64,000 nucleotides of DNA from an uncultured Dehalococcoidia bacterium (GTDB lineage Bacteria; Chloroflexota; Dehalococcoidia; Lucifugimonadales; UBA3495): contig OX638345.1 of NCBI GenBank assembly GCA_951813535.1, forward strand, positions 385,029-449,028. The letters run 5' to 3'. The translations under genes were made by a program, and so were the position numbers. The notes below the pieces were generated by a model. It searched no databases. It was not told the DNA's origin and worked only from the letters and a program-made list of their open reading frames with translations. Shown in pieces: positions 38,801-47,556 of this stretch (its first letter is position 1; each line of letters opens with the position of its first letter).

Positions 38801-39733
38801 ATGCAACAGACATCCGCACACGATCACGCCGGGCACGCCCACGCCGAGCATGACCATCTCCATGCGGCTACGGGGGAGACACACAACCACGCCGAGCACA
38901 GCCATACCCACTCGCGGGATGGGCAGACCCACTCCCACGCCGGCGCCACTCCCCAGGTCGTCTGCTTCGAGGAGGTGACCGTCAGCTACGGGACCATCCG
39001 CGCCCTGGACGACGTGTCATTTTCCGTGGAGTGCGGCAGCCTCTCCGGCGTGGTCGGGCCCAACGGGGGCGGCAAATCTTCCCTGCTCAAGGCCGTGGTT
39101 GGCCTGGTCCAGCTCGACACCGGCCGCGTCCTCGTCCGGGGCCAGCCCAGCTCCGACATGCGCAAGCACATCGGATTCGTGCCCCAGTCGGAGCAGGTGG
39201 ACTGGAATTTCCCGGTGACCGTCTGGGACGTGGCCATGATGGGACTCACCCCCCAGCGCGGCCTGTTCCGCGGGCACAACCGGGCCAACCGGGATGCCGC
39301 CGCCGAGGCTCTGGCCACCGTGGACCTGATCGACCTGCGAAAGCGCAACATCGGCGAGCTATCCGGAGGCCAGCGCCGGCGGGCGCTGCTGGCCCGGGCC
39401 ATCGCGTCCCGCCCGTCCGTGCTCCTGCTCGACGAGCCCATGAACGGCCTGGACCCCACCGCCCAGCATCGTTTCCTGGACATCATCGACCGGCTGCGCG
39501 AGCAGGACGTCACCGTGATCATGAGCACCCACGACCTCACCTGCGTGTCCGCCCGCGCCAGCGACGTCGCGCTGGTCAACGGCCGCCTGATCGCCTACGG
39601 CCCTCCCGAGGAGGTGCTCATGGAGTCGGTCCTGGCCGAAGCCTTCGGGCACCAACTGGTCGTGCACTCCGCCGGCGGCGCCTACGCCCTCCACCACCAC
39701 GACCACCCGGTAGATTGGCCCGGCCGCGACTAG
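38801..39733 (+). CDS. Metal-type ABC transporter ATPase (ZnuC/MntB-like) with His-rich N-terminus
   Basis: 310 residues from the ATG at 38801. The first 46 residues carry 14 histidines (AHDHAGHAHAEHDHLH...) and would bind zinc or similar ions. The ABC domain follows: Walker A GPNGGGKSSLLK (about residue 84), Q-loop FVPQSEQVDW, signature LSGGQRRRALLARA, Walker B VLLLDEPMNGLDP, and switch His STHDL. FVPQ.E.VDW is typical of zinc/manganese importers. A second His cluster (LHHHDHPVDW) ends the protein. No permease or binding protein gene is adjacent. Confidence 0.85.
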   Translation: MQQTSAHDHAGHAHAEHDHLHAATGETHNHAEHSHTHSRDGQTHSHAGATPQVVCFEEVTVSYGTIRALDDVSFSVECGSLSGVVGPNGGGKSSLLKAVVGLVQLDTGRVLVRGQPSSDMRKHIGFVPQSEQVDWNFPVTVWDVAMMGLTPQRGLFRGHNRANRDAAAEALATVDLIDLRKRNIGELSGGQRRRALLARAIASRPSVLLLDEPMNGLDPTAQHRFLDIIDRLREQDVTVIMSTHDLTCVSARASDVALVNGRLIAYGPPEEVLMESVLAEAFGHQLVVHSAGGAYALHHHDHPVDWPGRD

Positions 39734-39814
39734 CCGCCTTTTCCCGACGGGCCTGCCGTCCGGTACCGCGCAACGCCGGCTGCTCCGGAGGTTATTGCGC
39801 TGATGCGGTCGTGG

Positions 39815-41347
39815 TCAGATTGTCCCGGCCCTGATCGCCTCTTTGGCCTCGTCCACGTCGGATACCAGGCGTTCCGCCCTCACGTTGCCGAAGGCGAGCA
39901 TGGTCTCCTTTGCCGGTCCCTGGAGGCCGGCCAGCGCCACCCGCCGCCCGGCAATGACCTGTCCGGTTATCGACGCTGCGGTGTCGTCCATGTACGCCAC
40001 CCGGCCAAAGTCGAAGATCGTGGCCTGATTCTCGCTGATGTCCCTGGTGACCACCCTCGCCATCTCCCGCGCGCTGGCTACCGATACCCAGTCCGGCATC
40101 ACCACCAGACCCACATGTGATTCCAGCGGGTCGCCGTTCTCCCACACGGCGGAGTCGGGCAGCGGTACGGACACCAGGCGTTGCAGTTCCGACCGTTCGC
40201 TGCGCCGCGCTCCCACCAGTGACGCCGCGACCAGGCCGATTATCACCGCCACGTTGAAGTCCACCGCAATTGCCACGACTGCGGTTATCAGCATCACCGC
40301 TGCGTACCCGCGCGGCACCCTCGCAATCCGCTTCACGTACTGCCAGTCAACGACCAGGCAACCGTTGACGATGATGATGCCGGCCAGCGCCGCGATTGGG
40401 ATGCGCTCGATGGGCAGCGCGACCAACGCCAGCAGCATGATCAACGAGGATGTGACCGGCGCGATGAGTGTCCGTCCCCCGGCCTGGATGTTCAGGAAGG
40501 TGGTGACGCTGGCGCCTCCGGCGTTGCCGCCGATGAAGCCTCCCAGCAGGTTGCCCACCCCGAACGCGGCCAACAGCTGGTTGGGCCGGTGGCTGTTGCC
40601 GGTCAACGAGTCGGCCTGCAGGGCGGTGAGCAGCCCGTTGGCGGCGCACAGCAACGCGATGGTGAACGCCGGAAGCACGAACGCCGGGTTGAATATCGGC
40701 GTGGTCAGGGTGGGCAGGCCACGGGGAATGTCGCCGACAACCGGTGCGTCCTGGAACAATAACAGCCCGATGGCGGTCCCGACGACCAGCGCCACGAACG
40801 GTCCGGGAGCGTACCTGGCCAATTTGCGCGGCCACAGCAGCCCGATGGCCACGGTCGCGCCCGCCACCGCCAGCGCATCCAGGTTGATGGAAGCGGTTAT
40901 CCAGGCGGTAACGTTGCCGATGACGCCGCCTTTCGCGGTGGACAGGCCGATCGCCGGCATTATGTGCGTGATCACCAGGACTATGCCGGCGGCGGTGAAA
41001 AATCCCGCCAGCAGCGAATACGGAATGTATGCCACCAGCCGTCCCCAACGAGCCGCCGCAAAAGCCAGGAGAATGATCCCCGCGAGCATCGTGGTCGTGA
41101 ATGCGCCGGCCAATCCGTACTCGAACACCACGGGCCCAAGCACCAGCGCCACGAACACGTTCGGGCCGGCCACCAGGATCCGGCTGCTTCCGGCCACCGC
41201 CGCCACCAGTCCCACGGCAATCGCGCCGTAGAGGCCGGCGGCCGGCCCCACTCCCGCGATCAGACCGTAAGCCATCGCCACCGGCACCAGCACGATGCCC
41301 ACGACGATACCGGCCTGCAGGTCGGTGATTATTCTGCGTACGTTCAC
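39815..41347 (-). CDS. SulP family anion transporter with STAS domain
   Basis: 510 residues from a GTG at 41347 (VNVRRIITDLQAGIVVGIVLVPVAMAYGLIAGVGP), which matches the usual SulP N-terminus; an in-frame TTG at 41380 is less likely. About 11-12 transmembrane helices with the conserved GNAGGASVTTFLNIQAGGRT loop and ALVALPIERIPIAALAGIII. A cytoplasmic STAS domain follows (about residue 400 on: ATIFDFGRVAYMDDTAA...). Substrate could be sulfate, bicarbonate or another anion. A possible leader terminator lies at 41552. Confidence 0.88.
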   Translation of the reverse strand: MNVRRIITDLQAGIVVGIVLVPVAMAYGLIAGVGPAAGLYGAIAVGLVAAVAGSSRILVAGPNVFVALVLGPVVFEYGLAGAFTTTMLAGIILLAFAAARWGRLVAYIPYSLLAGFFTAAGIVLVITHIMPAIGLSTAKGGVIGNVTAWITASINLDALAVAGATVAIGLLWPRKLARYAPGPFVALVVGTAIGLLLFQDAPVVGDIPRGLPTLTTPIFNPAFVLPAFTIALLCAANGLLTALQADSLTGNSHRPNQLLAAFGVGNLLGGFIGGNAGGASVTTFLNIQAGGRTLIAPVTSSLIMLLALVALPIERIPIAALAGIIIVNGCLVVDWQYVKRIARVPRGYAAVMLITAVVAIAVDFNVAVIIGLVAASLVGARRSERSELQRLVSVPLPDSAVWENGDPLESHVGLVVMPDWVSVASAREMARVVTRDISENQATIFDFGRVAYMDDTAASITGQVIAGRRVALAGLQGPAKETMLAFGNVRAERLVSDVDEAKEAIRAGTI

Positions 41348-41551
41348 TCGTTTTCTGCAATGGGCCGGCGCCGCGGCCAAACTCGGCTGCCTGCCCGACG
41401 CGGCGGCAGATCGTCGCCGTCATCGTTCGGTTCGTGAAGTCAGTCCTTCAGTGCGGTAATGGCAGGCCGTTTCAGGCGACTGAACATACAAATGGCGCGT
41501 GGGTCGGATCTATCACTGCGCCCCCGCATCTGCCCCGTCGCCGCAGCAACG

Positions 41552-41584
41552 AAAAACCCCCATGCCGCGATCCTGACATGGAGG
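41552..41584 (-). terminator. Hairpin with T-tract upstream of the SulP gene
   Basis: On the minus strand, CCTCCATG and CATGGGGG form an 8-pair stem with one G-U pair and a 12-base loop, then TTTTTCG. It may end an upstream minus-strand transcript or act as an attenuator in the SulP leader. Confidence 0.4.
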
Positions 41585-41950
41585 CTTGCCTGGAGAAGTG
41601 TTGACTGGTGTTTGTTCGGGCATCTGCACTCTCGCAAGTCCGGGGCGCTGTTGGATCCTGGCCAGACGGCCACCAGCGGCAACTGAGGTTTTCGTCTTGT
41701 GGGCGGAAATCCTATCAGCCCGATGACGATGTTTGCAACCTATCATGGTCCCAGGGACAGTCTCCACACTCTTACGATGACCCTTGTTGGACTCGTGCCG
41801 ACCCCCGGCCGGCCACGTCTCCAAAAGAGTCTTACCTCGCCATTGAGCCGGTGCAACTCTGTTGCCGCGGACGCATTCGGTCAGGCGACGGGATTGTCAT
41901 GTAACTTCATTCAAGATGTCACAACTCGGTACGCGTGATCTCGAAAACAC

Positions 41951-42116
41951 TCACGCGTACCCACTTTGGCGGCCGGGAAACGTCAGAATCAGGATTTTCA
42001 AAATTCAGGGATTATCAGGATTGGAACCGTCGTGTGATGGACATCTCCCAATCCCGCCAAATCATAAAATCCCGTAAATCTTGATTCTGACGATTTACCA
42101 AACTGGGTACGCGTGA
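41951..42116. mobile_element. MITE-like element, family 1, copy 4 (166 bp)
   Basis: Ends TCACGCGTACCCACTTTG and AAACTGGGTACGCGTGA. Target duplications TCTCGAAAACAC (41939-41950) and TCTCGAAAACAG (42117-42128) match at 11 of 12. Directly left of the first duplication is another right end (GGTACGCGTGA), so two elements may have used the same site. Confidence 0.85.
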
Positions 42117-42598
42117 TCTCGAAAACAGCCTTGACACGCTATATCCTGGATTGCTAGCCTCGCGCCCGCCAATTTCTGACTGACCCCGCCAGATAAGCCG
42201 GGGTGTCAGCGCCCCGATCCCGAATGGGAGCGCGACTGTTTGGGGCGGTTTCCGAAGGCTCGACTTCGGTCGTGTTGATGCGTCATGAAGTGTGTGAGTC
42301 GACGGACCCATGTACAGTGATAAGATGTGTCAACCGCCAACCGGATGATCAGGCAACAGTCGCAGGCACAAGCAGCGCCAAGCAGTTTCAGGGGTGGTTG
42401 TTTAACAACGAACTGCCCGAAAATCTCTGCGGGTCCAGCGATCTCAACTGTACGTTGATAGTTGATAGAGGAAGAGTAATCCTCCTCTGTGCATCGCCTG
42501 GTTCCCGTTCATTGCCGCCGTCTGCGGTTCTTCAGCGCAGGCGGCGCTTGTGTTTTCGGACACAAACCAGTCTCTTATGGAAAAGGAGCTGCCAAAAC

Positions 42599-44287
42599 AT
42601 GAGCATATTGAGCGGCGGCGAAACCCTGGCCAAATCGTTGGTTCGGGAAGGGGTCGAGGTCGTCTTCGGGCTCCCCGGCATTCAGATCTATGGAATAGTC
42701 GCGGGGCTCAGGGACGAGCCCGGCATCCGTATGATAACCCCCCGACACGAGCAGGCCGCCACCTACATGGCCGACGGCTATGCTCGCGCTTCGGGCAAGC
42801 CCGGCGTGGCGCTGGTGGTTCCAGGGGTGGGTATCTACAACGCCGCCTCCGGTCTGGCCAACGCCTATGCTCGTTCATCCCCGGTGCTGCTCATTGCCGG
42901 CCAGGTGCCTCGCGCCCAGATCGGCCGGGGCCTCGGCGCCGTCCATGAGGTCCTTGATCAGATGGAGGTCGTGCGCTCCGTGACCAAGTGGCAGCACCGC
43001 GCCGTCAGGCCCCGGGAAATCCCCTATGCCGTATCCGAAGCTTTCCGGCGGATGCGCACCGGTCGCCCCCGTCCGGTCATCATCGAGATCCCGCCCGACG
43101 CCGGCGTCGAACGCGAGGAGGTCGTGCTGCGCAATCCGGCGCCCGTTTCTCGGATCGTGCCTAACTCGGAGCAACTCCAGGAGGCCGCTCGCGTCATCGC
43201 CGAGTCCCGGCTGCCGCTGATATACGCCGGCGGAGGCGTCGCCCGCTCCGACGCCGAGTCCGCGCTGGTCAATCTGGCGGAGTCCACCAACATTCCCGTG
43301 GTGACGTCCACCGGTGGCAAGGGCACAATTCCCGACGGCCATCCCCTGTGTTACGGCTCCTGTTTCAGCCCGCGCGGCGAGCGCCAGGAAATGAACCAAC
43401 TGTACGACGTCATGGCCTCCGCCGACGTCGTGATCGGTATCGGCGCGCGTTTCTCGCTGGGCAATCCCGCCGGCGAGGCGTCTACCCTCGTCAACGTCAA
43501 CATCGACGACACCGAGTTGACCAGGGTTCAGGCCAACACCATCCCGTTGCATGGCGACGCCAGGGCCACCATCGAGGCCCTTCTTCCGCACCTGAAGGAC
43601 GCCGATGCCGGCAATCGATCTTCCCCGGCCATGGCCGTCGATGCTGCGCGTCGTTTGATCGCACACTACGACGTCCAGCTCCAGGAACCGCTTTACCCGT
43701 TCGTGGAAGCGCTGCGGGAGGCCATACCCGAGGATGCTTTCGTAACCTGGGATGTAACGCAGTTGGGATTTTACGCTCGTACCCACTGGCAGGTTCATCA
43801 TCCCAAGACGTACATCGATTCCGGATACCAGTTCAACCTGGGTTATGCTTTCCCCACCGCCCTGGGCGCCAAGGTCGCGCAACCCGACCGCCCCGTGGTG
43901 TGCATCGCCGGCGATGGCGGGTTCATGTTCAACGCGTCGGAACTGGCCACCGCCGTCAAGTACGGCATCAACGTTGTCACCGTGGTGTTGAGGAACGACT
44001 CATTCGGCAACGTCGCGCGTGACCTGGATGACGTATTTGCCGGCACCTATGAGACGGACCTGCACAATCCCGATTTCGTAAGATTTGCCGAGTCCTTCGG
44101 CGCAGTGGGGATGCGGGCCACGTCACCGATGGACATCGCGACCCTGCTGCCGGCCGCGTTGGAATTGCAAAAGCCGGTTATTATTGATGTGCCATTCAGC
44201 GATATGCCGATTCCCGTGGCGCCTCAGGTCGCTCCGCTTTATCATCTACCCTGGACTCAACCCCAGGAGGGGCTGATTGCCACCTGA
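42599..44287 (+). CDS. Thiamine-pyrophosphate-dependent enzyme (acetolactate synthase-like)
   Basis: 562 residues; AAGGAG nine bases before the ATG. Three-domain layout: N-terminal pyrimidine-binding domain with the catalytic Glu in TPRHEQAATYMADGYARASG; central domain; C-terminal pyrophosphate-binding domain with GDGGFMFNASELATAVKYGINVVTVVLRNDSFGN (GDG...NN-type motif, the last Asn kept). Family members make acetolactate, glyoxylate carboligation products, or decarboxylate oxalyl-CoA and benzoylformate. No FAD or regulatory subunit is evident, so the substrate is open. Confidence 0.82.
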   Translation: MSILSGGETLAKSLVREGVEVVFGLPGIQIYGIVAGLRDEPGIRMITPRHEQAATYMADGYARASGKPGVALVVPGVGIYNAASGLANAYARSSPVLLIAGQVPRAQIGRGLGAVHEVLDQMEVVRSVTKWQHRAVRPREIPYAVSEAFRRMRTGRPRPVIIEIPPDAGVEREEVVLRNPAPVSRIVPNSEQLQEAARVIAESRLPLIYAGGGVARSDAESALVNLAESTNIPVVTSTGGKGTIPDGHPLCYGSCFSPRGERQEMNQLYDVMASADVVIGIGARFSLGNPAGEASTLVNVNIDDTELTRVQANTIPLHGDARATIEALLPHLKDADAGNRSSPAMAVDAARRLIAHYDVQLQEPLYPFVEALREAIPEDAFVTWDVTQLGFYARTHWQVHHPKTYIDSGYQFNLGYAFPTALGAKVAQPDRPVVCIAGDGGFMFNASELATAVKYGINVVTVVLRNDSFGNVARDLDDVFAGTYETDLHNPDFVRFAESFGAVGMRATSPMDIATLLPAALELQKPVIIDVPFSDMPIPVAPQVAPLYHLPWTQPQEGLIAT

Positions 44288-44315
44288 CCAACGCGCCGCC
44301 AGCGCCACCCGTTCC

Positions 44316-44449
44316 TCACGCGTACCCAGTTTCATTGGAACCGTCATTGCGAGCGAAGCGCGGCAATCCCGTTGGGGCAAAGAACGCTACGCGGGAACGA
44401 GATCGCCACGTCGCTTCGCTCCTCGCGATGACAAACTGGGTACGCGTGA
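44316..44449. mobile_element. MITE-like element, family 1 ends with a CATTGCGAG interior (134 bp)
   Basis: Ends TCACGCGTACCCAGTTTC and CAAACTGGGTACGCGTGA. Target duplications GCCACCCGTTCC (44304-44315) and GCCACCCGTTCA (44450-44461) match at 11 of 12. The interior is unlike the other copies: GTCATTGCGAGCGAAGCGCGGCAATC and its inverted partner GATCGCCACGTCGCTTCGCTCCTCGCGATGAC. The same end-recognition machinery must have moved a different payload. Confidence 0.85.
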
Positions 44450-44501
44450 GCCACCCGTTCAACTGGCCCAGTTTTCGAACTGCGACCTTGCCTGACCGTG
44501 C

Positions 44502-44627
44502 GGTAGCGTTGCAATTTAGGTGGTTTAGTTTGCCGTCATTCCGGCGAAAGCCGGAATCCCTCATATCCAAAAATCCTGTCCATCCTGTGCATCCATGCAA
44601 ATGAACCACCTGAAACGGAACGCTACC
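44502..44627. mobile_element. MITE-like element, family 2, best copy (126 bp)
   Basis: Ends GGTAGCGTTGCAATTTAGGTGG and CCACCTGAAACGGAACGCTACC are imperfect inverted repeats over about 28 bases. The interior holds CGTCATTCCGGCGAAAGCCGGAATCC and a run of CCATCCTGTGCATCCATGC. Flanks share CCGTGCGG. Partial copies lie at 34136, 35126, 36085 and 61965. Confidence 0.7.
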
Positions 44628-44683
44628 CACCCGTGCGGAAGCGATAGCCGCGCGTAGCGCCTCACCTCTCCCCAAGGCTGATA

Positions 44684-45265
44684 ATGTCCCTGGCAGTCTT
44701 CTACGCCAGCGCGCTGATCTGGGCGTTCTTGTGCGTCCTGGTGGCCGTCGTCGCCGGCGCTGCGGCCGGCGGCCGGCCGCGCCACTGGAAGACTGCGCTG
44801 GTCGGGCTGCTCGTCGGCGCGGCGTTCGGCGTCGTCACCGGCGCCCTGTTCAGCTTTGTCGCCGCGATGACTGTCTTCCCGATCTCCCTGTTGCCGGCTT
44901 TGCTCCTCAGCCTCGCCATATACTTCACCCCTATCGCACTGAGCGTCGCGGCGGCAGGCCTTGCCGGGTTGGCGGTGGGCCTGCTGGAGAGGCGATCCGC
45001 CGCCATTGTTCGCAGGTGCCTCACCGTCGGGGTCATATTCGGATTGGTCCTCGGCATTGCCAACGCGGCGTTGGCGCCGGTCTGGATGAACGCCCTGATT
45101 CCCGCGTTGGAGGCTGCGGGCATCGGTCGCTGGTCCGCGCAGTCGATCGGAGCGGCGACCATGGCCAGCGGAGTGATGGTTGACCTGGCTTTGGCGGCGG
45201 TTGCGTTCCGGTTCGTCCGGCACAGGTGGGGCGCCGCTGCGCCGTCCACGCATCACGTCCATTAG
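44684..45265 (+). CDS. Hypothetical integral membrane protein
   Basis: 193 residues with five or six hydrophobic helices (WAFLCVLVAVVAGAAAGG; ALVGLLVGAAFGVVTGALFSF; ISLLPALLLSLAIYF; IALSVAAAGLAGLAVGLL; LTVGVIFGLVLGIANAAL; ASGVMVDLALAAVAF). Gly/Ala-rich packing motifs, no charged residues inside the membrane. Family not recognised. A decayed copy of its C-terminal third lies at 48848-49084, so the acyl-ligase group between them may have been inserted or duplicated with it. Confidence 0.6.
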   Translation: MSLAVFYASALIWAFLCVLVAVVAGAAAGGRPRHWKTALVGLLVGAAFGVVTGALFSFVAAMTVFPISLLPALLLSLAIYFTPIALSVAAAGLAGLAVGLLERRSAAIVRRCLTVGVIFGLVLGIANAALAPVWMNALIPALEAAGIGRWSAQSIGAATMASGVMVDLALAAVAFRFVRHRWGAAAPSTHHVH

Positions 45266-45495
45266 CCTTGACGGCTTCCCACTCAAATGATCGAAAGACC
45301 ATGGGTTGAAGGTGGTGCGGGCGCGGCCGGGGCGGTGCTGTGGTAGCATCTGCGTGTTGGATGCTCTTTGTTTGGGGCCGGCGTGCTGTTACGAAGCCCC
45401 TATCCCAGAAGCACAGGGCCACCTTCTTGCTGCTTCACGACGTTGACCCGACGACCTCCTTGGGTGGATTCGGGAAAATTATGAGGAGGGGCGCT

Positions 45496-47208
45496 ATGAC
45501 CGGATCCATTGATCCCCGCAGTACAATAGGCGACGTTCTGGACCAGCAGGCCGAGCGCTTCGGCGACCGCGACGCCTTCGTCAATGTTGAAACCGGGGTG
45601 CGCTACAGCTACTCGGAGTTCCGTGCCGAGGCGGATCGAGTGGCCCGCGGGTTCCTGGCCCTGGGCATCCAGCCGGGCCAGCACGTGGGCATCTGGGCCA
45701 CCAACTACACCGAGTGGGCCCTCTGCCAGTTTGCCACCGCCAAGATCGGCGCGGTGCTGGTGAACGTCAACCCCGCCTACCGCACCCGCGAACTCGCCTA
45801 CTTGTTGGAGCAGTCAGAGACTAACGCCTTGGTCTTGATCGGCCGGTTCCGCGCCCCGGCCCTGACCGGCCGCTCCTCTGATTACGTGGCAATGGTAAAC
45901 GAGGTGGTCCCCGAGTTGAAGGACTCCCGTCCTGGCGAGTTGTCGTCTCCCCAGTTTCCCAACCTGCGGAACGTAATCTACATTCCTCATCCCTCGGAAC
46001 CGGCGGCCGAGGCGCCCGCCGGCATGTGGGCCTGGCGTGAACTCATAGAGCGGGGCCGGGAAGTCAGCGAGGCCGAATTGCAGCGCCGGCAAGCCGGGTG
46101 CAACCCCGACGACGTGGTCAACATCCAGTACACCTCCGGCACTACGGGCAACCCCAAGGGGGCCATGCTCACTCACCAAAACCTGGTCACCAACGCACTA
46201 TACGTTGGCAACGGCATGAAATTGACCGAAGGCGACCGGCTATGTATCCCGGTGCCCTTTTACCATTGTTTCGGCTGTGTTCTGGGCAACCTGGGCTGTG
46301 TAACCCACGGGTCGACGATGGTGGTTCCTGCCGAGCACTTCGATCCCCTCAAGACGCTGACCGCAGTCGCCCAAGAGAGGTGCACCGCGCTCTACGGCGT
46401 TCCCACAATGTTTATCGCTCAACTTGGGCATTCCCAGTTTGCCAGGTTCGACCTTTCATCACTGCGCACCGGCATCATGGGTGGGGCGCCGTGCCCCATA
46501 GAAGTCATACGCCAGGTCATCGACCGCATGGGCATGAGCGAGATAACCGTCGCTTACGGATTGACCGAGGCCTCGCCGATAATCACCCAAACCCGGATTG
46601 GCGATCCCATCGAGCGCCAGGTGGCGACCGTGGGGGTGGTGCTGCCGGGAGTGGAGGTGAAGCTGGTTGACCCCGAAACGAACCGCGAGGTGACGATAGG
46701 GGAGCAGGGCGAGTTGTGCACCCGCAGCGTGATGGTGATGAAGGGCTACTACAATATGCCCGGGGCCACCGCCGCCGCCATCGACCCCGACGGTTGGCTG
46801 CACTCGGGCGACTTCGCGACGGTCGATGCGGACGGCTACTACAAGATAACAGGCCGATTGAAGGACATGATCATCCGCGGCGGCGAGAACGTCTACCCCA
46901 CGGAGATCGAGGATCTCCTCTACACCCACCCCCAGGTGTCGGACGTGCAGGTCATCGGCGTCCCGGACGAGTTATTCGGCGAGGAAGTCATGGCCTGGGT
47001 GATGCTCAAGCCGGGCGCGAGCACGACGGAAGAAGAGATACGGGAGTTCTGCCGTGGCAAAATAGCCCAACACAAGGTCCCACGCTACGTCAAGATGACC
47101 ACCGAGTTCCCGATGACCGTTACTGGCAAGATCCAGAAGTTTCGAATGCGCGAGATCGCGGTGGCAGAGCTGGGCCTGCAAGCGGCCAGCCTGATAGAAA
47201 CGGCATGA
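45496..47208 (+). CDS. Acyl-CoA/acyl-ACP synthetase (AMP-binding enzyme)
   Basis: 570 residues; GAGGAGGGG five bases before the ATG decides the start. ANL-superfamily adenylating enzyme: P-loop IQYTSGTTGNPKGAMLTHQN (about residue 210), motif YGLTEASPIITQT, GWLHSGDFATVDADGYYKITGRLKDMIIRGGENVYP, and the C-terminal catalytic Lys in MTVTGKIQKFRMRE. It resembles medium/long-chain fatty acyl-CoA synthetases. Followed by a stand-alone carrier protein and a hydrolase, so it may load acyl groups on that carrier. Confidence 0.9.
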   Translation: MTGSIDPRSTIGDVLDQQAERFGDRDAFVNVETGVRYSYSEFRAEADRVARGFLALGIQPGQHVGIWATNYTEWALCQFATAKIGAVLVNVNPAYRTRELAYLLEQSETNALVLIGRFRAPALTGRSSDYVAMVNEVVPELKDSRPGELSSPQFPNLRNVIYIPHPSEPAAEAPAGMWAWRELIERGREVSEAELQRRQAGCNPDDVVNIQYTSGTTGNPKGAMLTHQNLVTNALYVGNGMKLTEGDRLCIPVPFYHCFGCVLGNLGCVTHGSTMVVPAEHFDPLKTLTAVAQERCTALYGVPTMFIAQLGHSQFARFDLSSLRTGIMGGAPCPIEVIRQVIDRMGMSEITVAYGLTEASPIITQTRIGDPIERQVATVGVVLPGVEVKLVDPETNREVTIGEQGELCTRSVMVMKGYYNMPGATAAAIDPDGWLHSGDFATVDADGYYKITGRLKDMIIRGGENVYPTEIEDLLYTHPQVSDVQVIGVPDELFGEEVMAWVMLKPGASTTEEEIREFCRGKIAQHKVPRYVKMTTEFPMTVTGKIQKFRMREIAVAELGLQAASLIETA

Positions 47209-47267
47209 GGTACTGAGTCCGGTTTGTTGGTGTTTTGAGGACTCGTCAGTGCTTGCCAAAGGTGGCT

Positions 47268-47286
47268 GGAGAGTGTAATACTCTCC
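47268..47286. promoter_or_regulatory. Perfect palindrome before the carrier protein gene
   Basis: GGAGAGT GTAAT ACTCTCC, 28 bases before the ATG of the carrier gene, in the 105-base gap. It could be an operator or a small hairpin in the mRNA; no T-tract follows. Confidence 0.35.
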
Positions 47287-47313
47287 GCCAATTCTCATTT
47301 ACGGAGGAACGAA

Positions 47314-47544
47314 ATGGCCGATGTACAGGAACGAGTTACCCAATTGCTGGCACAAAAGTTCAACATGAGCGAGAGCGACATCAATTCCGAAACCGCGTTT
47401 GTAGACCTAACCGACTCTTTTGGCCTGGCCGAGCTGGCCGCGGCCATGGAGACGGAATTCAATTGTGAGCTAAAGGACGAGGAAGCCTACGCCATTGAAA
47501 ACGTCGGGGGACTCGTAAGTTACCTGAGCGCCCGCATTGGGTGA
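47314..47544 (+). CDS. Acyl carrier protein
   Basis: 76 residues; GGAGG six bases before the ATG. Four-helix carrier with the phosphopantetheine serine S35 in LTDSFGLAELAAAMETEF; the usual DSL is DSF. MADVQERVTQLLAQKFNMSESDIN is a standard first helix. Being beside an acyl ligase and an alpha/beta hydrolase, and lacking other fatty-acid genes, it is more likely a dedicated carrier than the general AcpP. Confidence 0.88.
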   Translation: MADVQERVTQLLAQKFNMSESDINSETAFVDLTDSFGLAELAAAMETEFNCELKDEEAYAIENVGGLVSYLSARIG

Positions 47545-47556
47545 GCCACGCTTGAA

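Larger units (their letters stand above)
41348..42598. other. Gene-poor interval between SulP and the TPP enzyme
   Basis: No reading frame here shows protein-like composition or a recognisable family. It contains the hairpin at 41552, a solitary family 1 end (ACTCGGTACGCGTGA, 41924-41938), the full element at 41951-42116, and from 42430 a pyrimidine-rich leader with a bulged GCCGCC..TGCG / CGCAGGCGGC stem before TTTT at about 42515-42560 that could be an attenuator of the TPP enzyme gene. Confidence 0.5.

Noticed and set aside
41440-41824. Overlapping short minus-strand frames upstream of SulP
   Set aside because: No start with ribosome site, Cys/Arg-rich shifted-frame composition, no family recognised.
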